A DNA stretch of 64,000 bases from Hysterium pulicare CBS 123377 (Eukaryota > Ascomycota > Dothideomycetes > Hysteriales > Hysteriaceae): assembly GCA_000467715.1 (NCBI GenBank), contig AJFK01000274.1, forward strand, positions 23,103-87,102. Reading direction: 5' to 3'. How positions within the stretch are numbered: the stretch's first letter is position 1; each line of letters starts with the position of its first letter. This document shows, piece by piece, positions 22,935 to 34,579 of this stretch. The notes below the pieces were generated by a model. The model ran no database searches. It worked only from the letters and a program-made list of their open reading frames with translations, and was not told where the DNA came from. The position numbers and the translations under genes were made by a program.

Positions 22935-23855
22935 TGGTGAAGTAGCTAGGTGATATGGGGATGTCGAGGAGCGGAAACTATGAGTTTATGGTTCTTGACC
23001 TATAACTAATTTGTGTCATCGGCTTACTTTGAAAAAAGTCGTACAAAAGCCTATTCTTGTTTGCTAAAGTTTAGGGTACATTTCTGCAAAGTCATCCAGA
23101 TAAGCTACATTGTGTTGGCATACTAATCACGACTTCATGTCATTGCTACAACCTTACCTGGGTTATTCAACTAATGTCTCCAGATCTCAACCTCACACCC
23201 TCAAACGTCCTCGAACTTCAACATGCCTTAGTGCATGGAATGGTTCAACACCCATGTTCATAGCCGCTGACGCGATGCTTCTTCCCCAGTTCCTTAGTGC
23301 GGACCTGTTCCAGACGGCCAGGTTCTGTCGCAAATGATGTGGTGGACGAAAAGCAGCCATTTCCAACATGACCTTCAAGGAACAAATGCACACCAAATAC
23401 TTTGATCGACATCCAAATGCTGACTATCCAAGCGCCTTCATTCGATATGGTAGGTTCGCGTTATTTCTGACGTTTGATAGATCTTCACGTGATCGGTTTC
23501 GCGCTTACTTCGGCACGGCAAACATCCAATTTCAACGTCACCTCTCACCAAGACCGCAAACGAGAGAGGTCTCTTTCAGAGTCCGACGGACCTTAGTCTG
23601 GCCACTCTTTGCTTGCAGTCCAGAAATATTACGATATTCCTCTTGATACAGCGATGGGTAGGAACCTGGCAAAGATTCGAGCTGCAGTTCCGATTCACTG
23701 ACCGGTGTCTGCTCACAGATACGACTCTTTAAACGTAGATTCTCGCCTCCTTTCACACGCTTCAGCGCTCGAACATTGCATAGTCCACCTAGTACAATTT
23801 CCTACTACCATTTTCCACCGCTCATTGACATCCGAAAACTGGAGCGCCATATCCG
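22935..23855. other. Intergenic, nothing recognised
   Basis: Short frames on both strands (for example plus 23368-23646) have no family features. It is the 3' flank shared by the DUF427 gene and the converging deaminase gene. Confidence 0.35.
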
Positions 23856-23859
23856 CACT

Positions 23860-25369
23860 CTAAACTCTCGTTATCACACTTGCCGGTATACTGGATCCTT
23901 CAGTGGACATATGGTTGGCTGTACCCTGCATGCTTTCCTGAGCGGACCTTAGAAGAAAATTGAGAATGTCGCCCTCCAGCTGTTGAATCATCTTTCGGTT
24001 CATTTGCTTCAATTTCTCTGCCCCGTTGAGGGTGAGATGAAAGTCCGGCCCACGGCATCCGAGAATGACCTTATTATGGGTGGAAGGTGCGACGTAGCCA
24101 TGGTGATGGAGATTGATCCAATTATAGCAGAAGTAGCACGCATATTTGGAACATCCTACGTATTTGTCGCCACCAACGAAGCGGAAATCCCCGCGAGCGA
24201 AACGATCAACGAGGGCAAGTTCTGCGTGGACGCGTGTCACGAACGAGCTATCCTGCTCGACTTGCTCGCTCAATTGGAGCTGACTAGCAACATCCAGGCC
24301 AACAAAAGCACCCAAGATGGCACCACTTTGGATTTCCTGCCCGTTTTTACACATCCTTCGAATGGTGTCATAGCCCTGCCTGAACTCTGGGTCAATCCTG
24401 ACTTCTTTTGTTGCCGTGGCAGGCAACGGTGCCCAATCTGCAACTCGTACATCGCTAATCTCTTTAAGCCCCGGTATTTTCAGGATGACATTGATGATGG
24501 TCCTGACTTTGGAAACGTGAGCACCTAGCCTTCCGATGTTATGTGCTAACTCATGAAAGCAATCGTCCTTGCTTTGGGACCTCTTTCGGAGCCTCTCCAC
24601 ATATTCTCCTCTCAATCCGTAGCAATGCTGCACTAGCTCCTTCCGGACTTTCCCAACGCCGGCCTTGACTCCTAGCTCTTGTAAGCCTTTACGTATTGCA
24701 ACACCTGTATATGGTTAGCGCGCTCCAACAAGCAAGGGTGTGAGTGGATGATTAGAGTCTTAACTTACTTGACGTAGGTTGTGCACCATCATTGAGCTTC
24801 TTCCTGCATTGAACAGTGAGTTCTCTTACTTTGCTCCGGTAGAAGTTGATCCGCCCGGATGCCTTTTTAACGGCCATGGCAAGTATACTATCTCTGATGT
24901 CCTCACGATTTGACTCATTGACCATCTTCAGTTTCTCCAAAACTTTTACCACGAAGTTCCGCACGGTAGGCCGTACACCCTCGTTCGCAGCCAGCCAAAG
25001 AATCACGCCATGTTCGAGCTGCTGCAAAGCTGCGGCCGTGACAGTAGCTCCACCTTTCTCGATATCGCATAGGTAGGCCAAAGAGTCAAGGAAGTCTCGT
25101 CGATATTCATGTTGTGAGCCTCCTGACGCTGCTTGTCTCGGCCTCGGTTCGTTTTTGAATGGTGACAGCGCTTTAAAAAGAAGCAGTTTAGGATAGAAAT
25201 CCCGGACCTGCTTCTCATGCATTTGCGATAGGATGGACTGGGATTTGTTCACTTCCTCCTCTTGTCCTCGCGTCACAGGACGCAAGGCCAAAGGAGCTTG
25301 AGGTGGTACTGGAGTGGCCGAGGACGAATGCCGCTTTCGCAGCTGGCGAGGCGCGTAAATGGACGCCAT
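23860..25369 (-). CDS. OTT_1508-like (nucleic-acid-type) deaminase domain protein
   Basis: Exons 25369-24769 and 24704-23860 (GTAAGT donor, ATACAG acceptor) join in phase to 481 residues. The N-terminal 200 residues are helical and basic. The C-terminal half has the deaminase signature: an H-A-E motif (about residues 360-362 in VTRVHAELALVDRF), then VGCSKYACYFCYNWI with C-x-x-C at about 390-393. These are the zinc ligands and the proton-shuttle glutamate of the cytidine-deaminase-like superfamily, and the surrounding blocks (GDKYVGCSKYACYFC, VILGCRGPD) match the OTT_1508-like branch that is widespread in fungi. The substrate is unknown; nucleic acid is suggested for the branch only by relationship. 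Intact. Confidence 0.8.
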
Positions 25370-25472
25370 GATGGTTTGTGATCACAATAATACTTTGTCG
25401 CCTCGTAAAATGTTAATCGACGCAGATCTAGATTGAAATCAACATGCCATCGTGGATACCATCAAATGAGGC

Positions 25473-25664
25473 TCAAAGCGGGGTTCTCTTCCATTGCGTT
25501 CTTATCGCTTCGCGTGCATCTGCATTCCATGCGGCCACGGCCAATCGAAGGTACGTATACTTCTGACTGGCTACACGGTAACACAACATCTCGGCTAACA
25601 TAATCGTCCTCGAAGGCTGCAGACTATCAACTTCCTGCAACAAGGAGCGTAAACGCTTGGCCAT
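25473..25664 (-). CDS. Short helical ORF, uncertain
   Basis: A 63-codon ATG frame 100 bp downstream of the deaminase start region reads like an amphipathic helical protein fragment (SRTIMLAEMLCYRVASQKYT). It may be a C-terminal relic. No family recognised. Confidence 0.25.
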   Translation of the reverse strand: MAKRLRSLLQEVDSLQPSRTIMLAEMLCYRVASQKYTYLRLAVAAWNADAREAIRTQWKRTPL

Positions 25665-25669
25665 CGAGG

Positions 25670-27655
25670 CTGCTATTTCTCAGTAAGAGCTATACTGCGC
25701 CGGGCATCTGGTCCCGTTCCTGGTTCTCCTCCTCTCTATCATTCATGCTGCCAAGGAACGACCTTAAGTGCGACCTATCAAACACATGTCACAAGAATTT
25801 GAGTATACACCTCCTTTTTTTTGCCGTGAGACGTTTTGAAGGCTTCAACGACGACAGAGCAATGGACCGGAGGGCCACATCGAAATGATACTGCGCATAC
25901 CGTTAGCTCCGAGAATTTCAAAGAGATTTCAGCTACGCCGAAGTATATCGAAGGTTACGATGCCATAGTATGGCTGGTGTCGCATGTACTCATACGGACA
26001 ACAGGAACCCTAGCACTCGAGATTTTCCTTTCAACTTGGTCTCGTGGAACGATGGATCATCAGGAAGTGATGCAGGTACAACTCTTCCCATTCGAGTACA
26101 GGCTGGTAAAAAACTCCACATAAAAGCATTGATCTGCATCTTCCTGAAATAACCTGGCCCGTGCCAAACGGCGTTTGACCTCGGACAATGACGGCTTTGT
26201 GGAGTTTTTGCCAACGTTGTAGCATATGATGCGTAATCTAGAGCACTAGATGCGCTATCCGGTCCTTGTGACTCATTTCCTTGATTTGGGACCAAGAATT
26301 TCGTGAACTCCCGACACTTGCCGGCCGGAAGCTGCTACTCTGAGTTCAAATCCAGAGCGTGGACGAGAAGATACGCAGGTTTTGATCGTCGTTGTCGCAT
26401 TACTTCGCCCTTGTGACCAAGCTAGTCTCTAAACCGCAACATTTGGAAGCCTTAGACTGCGGGATATCTTGCATCACCCGACTTTATTGCGGTTTTCGTC
26501 GCGACTTACCCGGCATCCAGTCCGCCAAGCCCCAGCCTCCCCAGGCCCTCCCAATGCCCATATAAACAACCCTTCCCCCCGGTCCTCCTCTCTTCTTTTC
26601 TTCAGGAACACGACTCAACTCAACTCTGAAGCGCAACTCATGGGCCCCTACCCACAACCACCTCATTCCGGTGTCCCCCCCAGACTCTCCTGTGGCCATG
26701 ACCCGGTTAATACTCACCCCCAGCAAGCCCTGCTCTTGGCCGTTCGCGGTGGGAGGATGAATGGGTATGACCTTGCCTAATGGAGCGATTAACCCAGCCA
26801 GATTCGAGCACTGCCTTGTCAGGAGATATATTACTTTTACTGGAGGTTCTGTTAATTCGGACTGACTGGGGCTGCGGCTGGATGATGTGGTTGGAGTTTG
26901 CAATTTTTTTTTTGGAAGGTCTGGATTGAGTTGGAGTGCATCCCGCTCATTCCTTGGCCTGTGGGAGTTTATGCTCACATGCGGGAGTTGATACCTGCAT
27001 TCCTTTTTTTTTTTTGGTCGGCCTTGCCACCCACTCTTTTTTTTTCGCTGATCCCTCGCCTTTATGGCGGGGGTTGGGGAAGAAATATTAGGGAATGCTA
27101 TTGAGATGGCTGAAGACCTTGCTGTCTATGGGCTGTACATCTTTTCGTCCCAAGCATCGTATACCTCGCTGGGACTCTGCATCTTTGATGATTCGATCTC
27201 ACTCATTGCCGGTTCATTTCCCCTCTTCTCTCCCCTCTCCTCTTTTCTCTGTCTTAGTGATCATCATTACCATTTCATCCCCGCGGATACTCAACGATGT
27301 CCGACCCTTCAACTGACCACATAAAGTTGCCTCTTCCTGCCATATTACTCAAACAGCTACTTCAACGTTTGGGTTGCCTCCACCGATACAAATATGTGCC
27401 ATTTCCTGCCTCTTGAAATAGCGCGTTAGTCGAGAATGGTCTTCTGTAATTGACACCAGTATTTTCGAGTTGTTGATGATGTCGTATCATGCAAGATGCG
27501 TTTTGTACAGTCACTCTATAACTTGCAGTATGCAAAAGTGGTATAATCATCATTCAGGATGTATAGCCAGGGGCGCCGCAGCGCGTTTCCTGCTACGTGG
27601 AGGTTGAAGAATGCTGTCCGGAGTAACAATACCTATCCCATACCCACCCTACAGT
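25670..27655. other. Intergenic, T-run rich
   Basis: No gene is supported; frames at 25836-26152 (plus) and 26295-25990 (minus) overlap and neither shows a family. Several T homopolymers (26906, 27003, 27042) occur, and one copy of the dispersed T-run element lies at 26965-27085. Confidence 0.35.
26965..27085 (+). repeat. Dispersed T-run element, copy A
   Basis: Reads ggagtttatgctcacatgcg, ggagttgatacctgcattcc, then T runs. The same order of blocks recurs in later copies at 31.6, 33.0 and 63.8 kb. Confidence 0.5.
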
Positions 27656-27659
27656 CTCA

Positions 27660-28250
27660 TTACCCAGACTCGGAATGTTTCGAACCCAATCCGTTTTCCT
27701 CATCGTAAGCACCCCCCGAACCCAACCCGTTGCCCTCACCTCCTCCAATCTCTCCCAGTCCATCTTCGACTCCCTCTTCGCCAGCTACCTCTCCTCCCAA
27801 TCCAACCTCATCACCTTCAACCCCACTCAACCCGGCTTCAATCCCCCTAACCCCCTCCCGTCCAACAGCCAACTCGTCACGAAGTAAATCATGCTTGAGC
27901 TCATGATTTCTAACACGCATTTCATCGAGCTTAATCTCCTCTTCCTCTTTCTCTTTCCTAATCTCTTTCTTACGGTTGAGGTTCTCCGTACGAAGCGTAT
28001 TCGCAGCCTTTTTGATCTTCATCTGCTCTTTATCGAGGCGGCTAGAGCGAGCTTGGAAGTATTGGATTAGAGTGCTGGCTTCGTGGATTTTGTCGGTGGG
28101 GGAGATTAAGGGGGTGAGGTTTAATTTTTGCATCATTTGAGCGAGGGTGCGGGTGTCTTCTGTCGGTTTGGCTTCTGTCCGCTTGCCTTGCGGTGGGTTT
28201 GCTTCTGCTGATTTGGCTTCTGCCGGTTTTGTTTCTGTTGGTGGCGACAT
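27660..28250 (-). CDS. Coiled-coil protein with repetitive ends
   Basis: Single exon, 196 codons from an ATG. Residues 5-30 are an imperfect repeat rich in Lys/Ala/Glu (ETKPAEAKSAEANPPQ). Residues about 60-125 form a strongly charged coiled coil (KIKKAANTLRTENLNRKKEI, EKEEEEIKLDEM). The tail is Gly/Glu-rich with GVEGDEVGLGGEVAG-like repetition. No zinc motif. It sits at the left edge of the coiled-coil/zinc island but does not show the same start or the KKRK tract, so I do not place it in that family. Function unknown. Confidence 0.5.
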   Translation of the reverse strand: MSPPTETKPAEAKSAEANPPQGKRTEAKPTEDTRTLAQMMQKLNLTPLISPTDKIHEASTLIQYFQARSSRLDKEQMKIKKAANTLRTENLNRKKEIRKEKEEEEIKLDEMRVRNHELKHDLLRDELAVGREGVRGIEAGLSGVEGDEVGLGGEVAGEEGVEDGLGEIGGGEGNGLGSGGAYDEENGLGSKHSESG

Positions 28251-28259
28251 AGTTGTTTG

Positions 28260-29800
28260 GTTCGATAGGTGGTGGTCGCGGTTTCGATATGAAGAAGTTG
28301 ATGGGGGAGGTTATTCGTGAGGCCTTTTTCTTGATCTTAAAAGGCATGTTGCCTAATTTCACGGGAGACAGCTTTAGTTGTGAATTCAGGAGCGTAGTGA
28401 ACGTATATGGTAGTTCTGAGGCGGCGGAAGTCCTCACAGAACTCGGTGATGCGCATCCGTGACTGCCTGGTGCGCTGAGTTTTTTTTCATCCTCTTTTGC
28501 CCTTCCTTCGATCGTTTTTGACACCCAACTGTTCCCCGATAGCATCTTTTTGTGGCTATGTTGCAGACTGCCTTATTTCGAGTGTGTGATTCTGAGTATG
28601 CGGTTCTGAGTATACGGTTATCTAATCTTCTGTGCACTATATACGTCATGGGAACAGAAGCAAATCGAGATAGTACTATCCATTCGAATACAACATCCCA
28701 TTCGAAAATCACTTCGTTTGATGGGAGGGTGCTGAGTGGATACGCTTCTGGCCTAGTGAAACGCAGTTCCTGACCGTTGTGAATGCATCATGTTGAAGGA
28801 TATTCTCTGGGATGGCACATGTTGAAAACCGCAATGAGGATTAATTGATAAGATGAGAGAACTCTCCGGAAGGAATCATGGATCTTTCGTTCTGAACTGT
28901 TGTCTTCTACATTCTGATTGACCCCGTGTCTCTCATGGAGCCGCTATGGTGTGCCTTCTGCATGTGCTTTAGCACAAGATCGTGGGAGTGGAAGCCCGCT
29001 TGTGAAGTCTTTGCCTAAGTTTAATTTCCGGCGTTTAACTCCCGGCATTTTCCTCTTTTTCGTTCGGCTGGCGTCCTTGCGATGTCACCGGAGGAAGAAG
29101 TGTTCTAGTGTCCCTGTATTTTGAGAGCCATAATGAGTGTGATTATTGGTTGTACTGTGGAAGTCTATAGCCGCCTAGGTCTAGGTAGATCCTGTTGCAT
29201 AAGCTTCCTTCAAATAGTCTCGAAGATGGGAACTGGATTTAACGCCTTATACACAGATCGAATCAGCTTTGCAGGCTGGTGGAAAAGACGGTGGTAGACG
29301 CGCGCCTATCCTATGACAAGGACGAGGTACGACACCCCAATGTGAGCTGTAAGGTTTACACGCACAGACAGCTGCATCCAAATGACATTTGATCTATACC
29401 TCTCGGAATGTTGTTATGCGAAGGGATGAAATTTGTGCAATCGAAAATGGAGAAAGAGCGTTCCGATCTTCTCCAAGATCAAGCAGACAATCTCTCGGAT
29501 ACAGTTCGACGACGGAAGCTTCGGACTATGGTTCTGGAATTTGACAAGCAGGCTTTTGGGAGCAGATCATCCACAAGAATCTCAATTGCATTGATGTCAT
29601 AGTATAAATCTATCTAGTACTCCACCGCATCGAGTATAATACGACTGGCCAAGCCTCACATAGCCGACTAATTAAGACTATGTGCTTCTCCCCCCAGTAG
29701 AACAAGAAATGATACTGTATCCGGCCCTTATACTCAGATGTATGGAGTCTGGAAACAGCCTACCGACGAGAACCGACCCCGCCACGTCTTGGAAACTACA
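28260..29800. other. Intergenic region
   Basis: A 64-codon plus-strand frame at 29408-29602 (helical, KMEKERSDLLQDQADNLSD) is the only protein-like piece. A copy of the dispersed T-run element lies at 28985-29110. Nothing else recognised. Confidence 0.35.
28985..29110 (+). repeat. Dispersed T-run element, copy B
   Basis: Its 3' half from ttcgttcggctggcgtcctt through gatgtcaccggaggaagaag is almost identical to copy C (31.7 kb). Confidence 0.7.
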
Positions 29801-29807
29801 TGATAGC

Positions 29808-30711
29808 TTAACCGCGCTTGGCAAGTACAGCAGCACGATGCGTCTTTGCCGCACCCCGTGAGCGACGGCGTAGTCCCGCGACATCATTAGTGCGAGTGCA
29901 CGTAAGTCCCGTCAAAGCACAATTACGGCAGGGCTCCGCAGTATCGCAAGTACCCTCTAAACGATCCTCGTAGCATTCCTTGCAAGGCACAGCTACAACG
30001 TTCTGCGTGACTGATGCCGAGAAGGCCGTGCTGATCCTAAGAGGCAGTTAGCGTACAAGCACATGTAGTGAGAAATGTTAGAGAAATGTGTAATACTTAC
30101 TTTGCGGTCGTTTTGACATCGCTCTTTTCCTTGGGATCCGCAGACGAGGTTTTCTGGGCTACCAACTTCATATCGCGGAAGCCAGTCTGTAGTAGATCCA
30201 CGTTGATCTGCATGGCCGTCACCTGCTTCTTCAGGCCTGTAACTTCCTCCCGGAGACCATTGTTTTCTGTCATGAGCTCTGCCTGATTGTCACGAAGGTC
30301 TTGGTTCTCAGCGACGAGACGAGTGTTATCCCCAAGCAGCGTGGCATTTGCGACTTTGAGAGCCTCACACTCCTCCGCCACCTTGGTAGGCGTCACCTGG
30401 GCAGCCAATAGTTCGCCGGTCGTCCATTCTAGTTCTGAATTGGAGTGGTCAAGCTTTGCTTTCAAGTCGTCGACTTCATCCGCCGCATCATCAAAGGCTT
30501 TCTTGTATTCTTTCAACGTCTCGCATTCTTCGTCGAGAGCGTTGCGCTCTTCTTCGGAATCTTCCAGTTTCTTCCGCAACATTCGAATTGTTGCATCCTT
30601 GTTCTGCGAGAGACTAGTCGACATGGAGCTTGATGCATCGCTCATGTCATGATCCGTGTCCTTTTTGTCGTTGTTCATTCCATCGTCCATGCTGTTGAGC
30701 TTCTCACGCAT
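29808..30711 (-). CDS. Coiled-coil / half zinc-module protein (family copy 1)
   Basis: Exons 30711-30101 and 30036-29808 (GTAAGT donor, CTTAG acceptor) join in phase to 279 residues. Residues about 35-195 are a long coiled coil (IRMLRKKLEDSEEERNALDE, ENQDLRDNQAELMTENN). The last exon has the Zn2Cys6-like half of the family module: CKEC, Cys in GTCDTAEPC, CRNC, then LTCTR, spacing C-x2-C-x8-C-x5-C-x2-C-x6-C. The CCCH-like half is missing; a basic tail (GLRRRSRGAAKTHRAAVLAK) replaces it. In ordinary Zn2Cys6 factors the cluster is N-terminal; here it is C-terminal after a coiled coil. DNA binding is possible but not shown. Intact frame. Confidence 0.75.
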
Positions 30712-31196
30712 GATAAATGTTGGTTGAGTTCAATGAGGATTGGCGGGGAGTGGTTGATGAAGGAATTAGGAGGGTATGCGGGTGTTTAGAATAAAGATGA
30801 GGTTGTGTGTAGTCGGGGAATATCGTTTTATGGTACGTAGAACTAAGTGAAAGTTCGCACGTTTTGTGTCCGTTCTGCACAATAACAGTGTGGGCGCAGC
30901 GCCCCCATTCACTAGTTAGCGTGGCGTTTCTAAAGAACCTCTGATGGAGTGAAAGTTCGTAACCGTAGCGGAGGTGATGTCCAAAGTGAAATTCTAGTCG
31001 GCCTAGCTGACGTCATTGGTAAAGGAACCGCCATTCACTGTCGGAACGGAGCCACCTGACCTCCGTGAACCCACTAAAAAGGCTTTCGCCCCCTCCAGTT
31101 CTTCTCTTCTTTCCTTGAACTTGCTATCTCAGTTGTTGGGCATCACCCAACGAAGGTGTAGACAGTTGTGTCAGCAAGTTCCACGGGTAGCTCGAT

Positions 31197-31335
31197 CGCA
31201 TCTCATGGCCTTTGAAACCCCCCCTAACACGGGGACTGCCATGAACCGCAGGAGACTATCCAAAACCAGTCAAATTTGCATCTCATGGCCTTTGAAGCCC
31301 TCCCTAACTCGGAGACTGCCATGAACCGCATGAGG
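31197..31335 (+). repeat. Direct duplication of about 65 bp
   Basis: The block catctcatggcctttgaaac at about 31199 is repeated at about 31279 as catctcatggcctttgaagc; both continue with ccctaac-cgg-gactgccatgaaccgca. The two copies differ at only a few bases and are separated by about 15 bp. Confidence 0.8.
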
Positions 31336-31609
31336 CTGTCACACTTTGATCGAACTCTTTTCATGTTTCGCATGGACTGAGGGAGATCCTCGACAACCCG
31401 GTCTGCCCAGGAAGTCCCTGGCCTCTCACATACACGACTTGTGCTGGGTCTCGGCTCCTGGGATTCCAACCTGAGTCTACCCAAGGTGTCCCTGGCTTTT
31501 GAGATCATCACTGGTCTCGGCGGTCTCGGCCCTTGGGAGACTGCCGTCAAGCTCGGGAGTGTATGCCCGGTCTGATGTGCCTTGCACCGCCGCTGAACGT
31601 GTGGAGATT

Positions 31610-31725
31610 GGGGGTGCATACCCACATGTAGGAGTTTATGCCTGCATTCCAGCTCAAATTCCGGCCATCTTTTTTTTCGTTCGACTGGCGTCCTTGCGAT
31701 GTCACCGGAGGAAGAAGTTCGGATT
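31610..31725 (+). repeat. Dispersed T-run element, copy C
   Basis: Contains cccacatgtaggagtttatg, cctgcattcc, an eight-T run, and ttcgactggcgtccttgcga followed by tgtcaccggaggaagaagt. It joins features seen separately in copies A and B. Confidence 0.7.
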
Positions 31726-32984
31726 TTTCCATGGTTTCAAAGGTGAATGACACATTGCGCTATGTAATCTCTGAGTATACGGCCAGGTGTGTTATGCTTT
31801 TCTTGTATCTCCAGCGTCCTTTTCTCGTCAAAACTTACGACGCATACAGCTACAACAATCGCTCTGATATCTAGTGATTTACGAACATGAGGAATGGATG
31901 ATCGTATACTGTGTGGTAGATCACAACAGCGATTAGGTTTGGAGTGATCGAAGCTCCTGGCTGTATGTTTCACGTGAACGTTCTAGAAGCGACACAACTG
32001 GCAAATACTTTGCTTGCTGGAAAGGATTAATTTTGCTACAGACTCGGGTTTATTGGATGTCGTTCCATCATTATCACGCAAGCCAAGCAGAAAATGCAAT
32101 ATATGCCCTTCCCTGACAGTATATCATGCAATCTGTCTTGTTCCTTTACCCTTTAGCCTACAACATTGTAAAGAAACAGCACTACCGCCAATGTACCGAG
32201 GTATATCATGCTGATCACTACCAAACCTGCCGTTATCTTCTGGCGGAGGAAACGGGTTCGTGCGGACCATGATAATGAGCTACTTCAGCCGTTGAGGGTG
32301 GTGATGAGCATTGTTTGGATACAAGGTAGAGCAAACGCTGTAAAAGCAAAAATGTTGGCGATATCCATGAAGAACCATGTAAAAGGACGAAGGTTTGTCT
32401 CACTTTTTTTCGTGGGGATGTATGAAAGCATTCTCCGCCCCGCTCCATATAGTGAGGTTGAAAATTACCGAATCTGGGTAGTGCACGGACATACTGGATC
32501 ACGTGTGGCGCTAAGAGTATCCCAACGCCTATATGAGCTTCCCAAACTCCCTCACCACAACCCTTTTTTTCTTCTTTGGACTTGCCACTCTTGAGCTTGA
32601 GGATGGTATAACATACTGGAGAGTTTTCGCAGTGGTACTTTCCCGCGGTATATCATACCGGCGTAGTCAGTAAACGCTTTATGGCCTTGCAGTGCGGTGC
32701 CTTTGATGTGCCCCCGCCATATCGCCCCGAAAGCTACCACTCCCCCCGTCCCTCATATGGGACCCTCAGCAGACTCCTCTCAGGTTACGGCTCCGGGTCT
32801 TGGCAGGCGACAGCCCAATCTCGCGCGTTCAAGGGCCATCCCGCCTGCGTGAGATGGGTCATTTTAGGCGGATTGCCTTGCACATTCATCGAACCTGACC
32901 CTCGCTCTGAGCGAGTGGGTTCATTTTCCCTGGCATGTGAGAATCTCGCATGGCCATCAGCCTTTCCATCATACCTCGAATCAG

Positions 32985-33065
32985 TGGGTTTTATCCCGCA
33001 TGCAAGAATTGATATTTGCATTTCGATGGCTCTTTTTTCCTTTTTTTTTCCTCATTGAGTATCCG
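32985..33065 (+). repeat. Dispersed T-run element, copy D
   Basis: Reads tgggttttatcccgcatgca, agaattgatatttgcatttc, gatggctcttttttcc, more T runs, then ctcattgagtatccgcc. It resembles the reverse complement of the copy at 63.8 kb. Confidence 0.5.
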
Positions 33066-33829
33066 CCATGAGCAGATCTTGAAGAGGAAACGCGCTTTAC
33101 TTTGAGGCTTTTCCTATATTATGAAACCTCTATCTAATCGCTGTCAAGCAGCTCAATTTCTTTGTGGTCAGACGGGTTGTTCGCGTTGCTAAGTTTCATG
33201 TACACAGAGCTTATCGCCAAATCAACTCCTTATCGCCACATCAACTGTTTATCGCCACATCAACTTTCAACCGGCCGAGAAGCATCTCGCCTTTCTCTTT
33301 TACAAAAGCAATATCCAATAACGATGACATTCCGATGGGCGTAATGATCACTCTGGCTGTCGCATCACATGTGTGTTCGCATTCAAGAATTGGAGTCATT
33401 CGCGTAATACATTGGATTACTTCGAATAAAAGTTGAAGCAATGCACAGCTTGGTCTTAGGGAGAAGAATATTTAAACAATCACTTTTACTAGTATGCAGG
33501 ATATGCCTGCCTTGCCGGACAGAAAGGACCTTGTAGTTACTACTGTACAGTCTTGGACACTACCATGGAGATGTGGTGTCACTGTCACTAGAGAAGAACC
33601 CAAAACCCATTACCAGATGATCCACCCCACATTCAAAATCCCCTTGTCGCAAGTTCACAACTCACGGTATCAATTCCACTCACACTCAAAACCCATGCAT
33701 GGTACATTCTTCGCATTAGCCCAAGCTGTCGTAAGCAGCGTTATCGATCGAGTACTCCATACACCCAATCAATTTCGTGTAGAACTGTAGCCATGTTAGG
33801 TTCTGTCTTCGACTGTTGGAAGCTCAGAA

Positions 33830-34570
33830 TTACCCGGTGGACTTGCGCTTCTTGGACGCTGTGCCGTCAGAAGGTACGGCTCCGCCAGTGATCTTGAAAT
33901 CGCGTAATTGTGTGTTGAGAGTGGCCTCGACCTTCTTTTTGCTGGCCAGAGTCGATTGGAGTTTTGTATTGCTCTCAATAAGTTCCTAAGATAGCGTCAA
34001 TGTTAGTTGATAGTATGATGGCGTAGAACTCGCTGTAGAATTGTTACGTACCTCGATGGTCTTATCCTTCGCAACCGCCTCAATCTTCAGCACTCTAACC
34101 CTGTCGTTGAGGGCGTCGATGATGTTTGAGTCCATCTCCTCATTATGATCGAACACCTCGACCATGTCAGACTCGTCCAAGATCTCGACGTATCCCTCGC
34201 AGAACTGGTCTTGGAGATCCTGCAGATTTTCTTCGTTTATTTCATTGTCACGTTCTAGTGCAGCGTTCTTGGCTCGTAGATTGGTATTCTCTTGAACCTC
34301 GTTCCTGTATTTAGAGAGAAGATGATCACTGCTGAGCATGTGCGCATCCTTCAGTTTGCTGAGCTCGAGTTGAGCTCGTAGGGTTTCTTTGACCTGTGTC
34401 TCGTATTTATCCTGCAGCTGGAAATGCTGGATGTTTGGGACTGATGCTTTCTGTGCTTTGGACAATTCATCTTCAAGTCGCTTGATCTGTTCGCCGCGCT
34501 GGTGGTGTTCCGAAAGAAGCTGAGCATGGTCCAGGCTAGTGGGTGGGGAGGTTGGCTGATGGTGAGACAT
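33830..34570 (-). CDS. Coiled-coil protein, zinc-less family copy 2
   Basis: Exons 34570-34052 and 33985-33830 (GTACGT donor, CTTAG acceptor) join in phase to 224 residues. Nearly the whole length is coiled coil (LLSEHHQRGEQIKRLEDELS, NTNLRAKNAALERDNEINEE). It ends in the basic tract GTASKKRKSTG and stops. In relatives this tract is followed by an intron and then the zinc exon. Here a donor-like GGGTAATT spans the stop, but no cysteine-bearing exon is found in the 350 bp downstream. So it is either a natural truncation or a copy that has lost its last exon. Confidence 0.7.
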
Positions 34571-34579
34571 AGTTGTGGT

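Larger units (their letters stand above)
30720..33825. other. Gene-poor stretch with repeats
   Basis: No gene is supported over 3.1 kb. It holds a local direct duplication (31197-31335) and two copies of the dispersed T-run element (31610-31725 and 32985-33065). The ORFs at 31016-31324, 31625-31224 and 32208-32594 show no family features. Confidence 0.4.

Noticed and set aside
25836-26295. Overlapping plus and minus frames
   Set aside because: Both look partly protein-like but neither has family features, splice support or consistent codon pattern.
26310-26400. tRNA-like B-box (gttcaaatcc) near 26343
   Set aside because: No matching A-box or acceptor stem could be found upstream.
27660-28250. 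Membership of the 28-kb coiled-coil gene in the zinc family
   Set aside because: Its start, ends and lack of a basic tract or zinc exon do not match.
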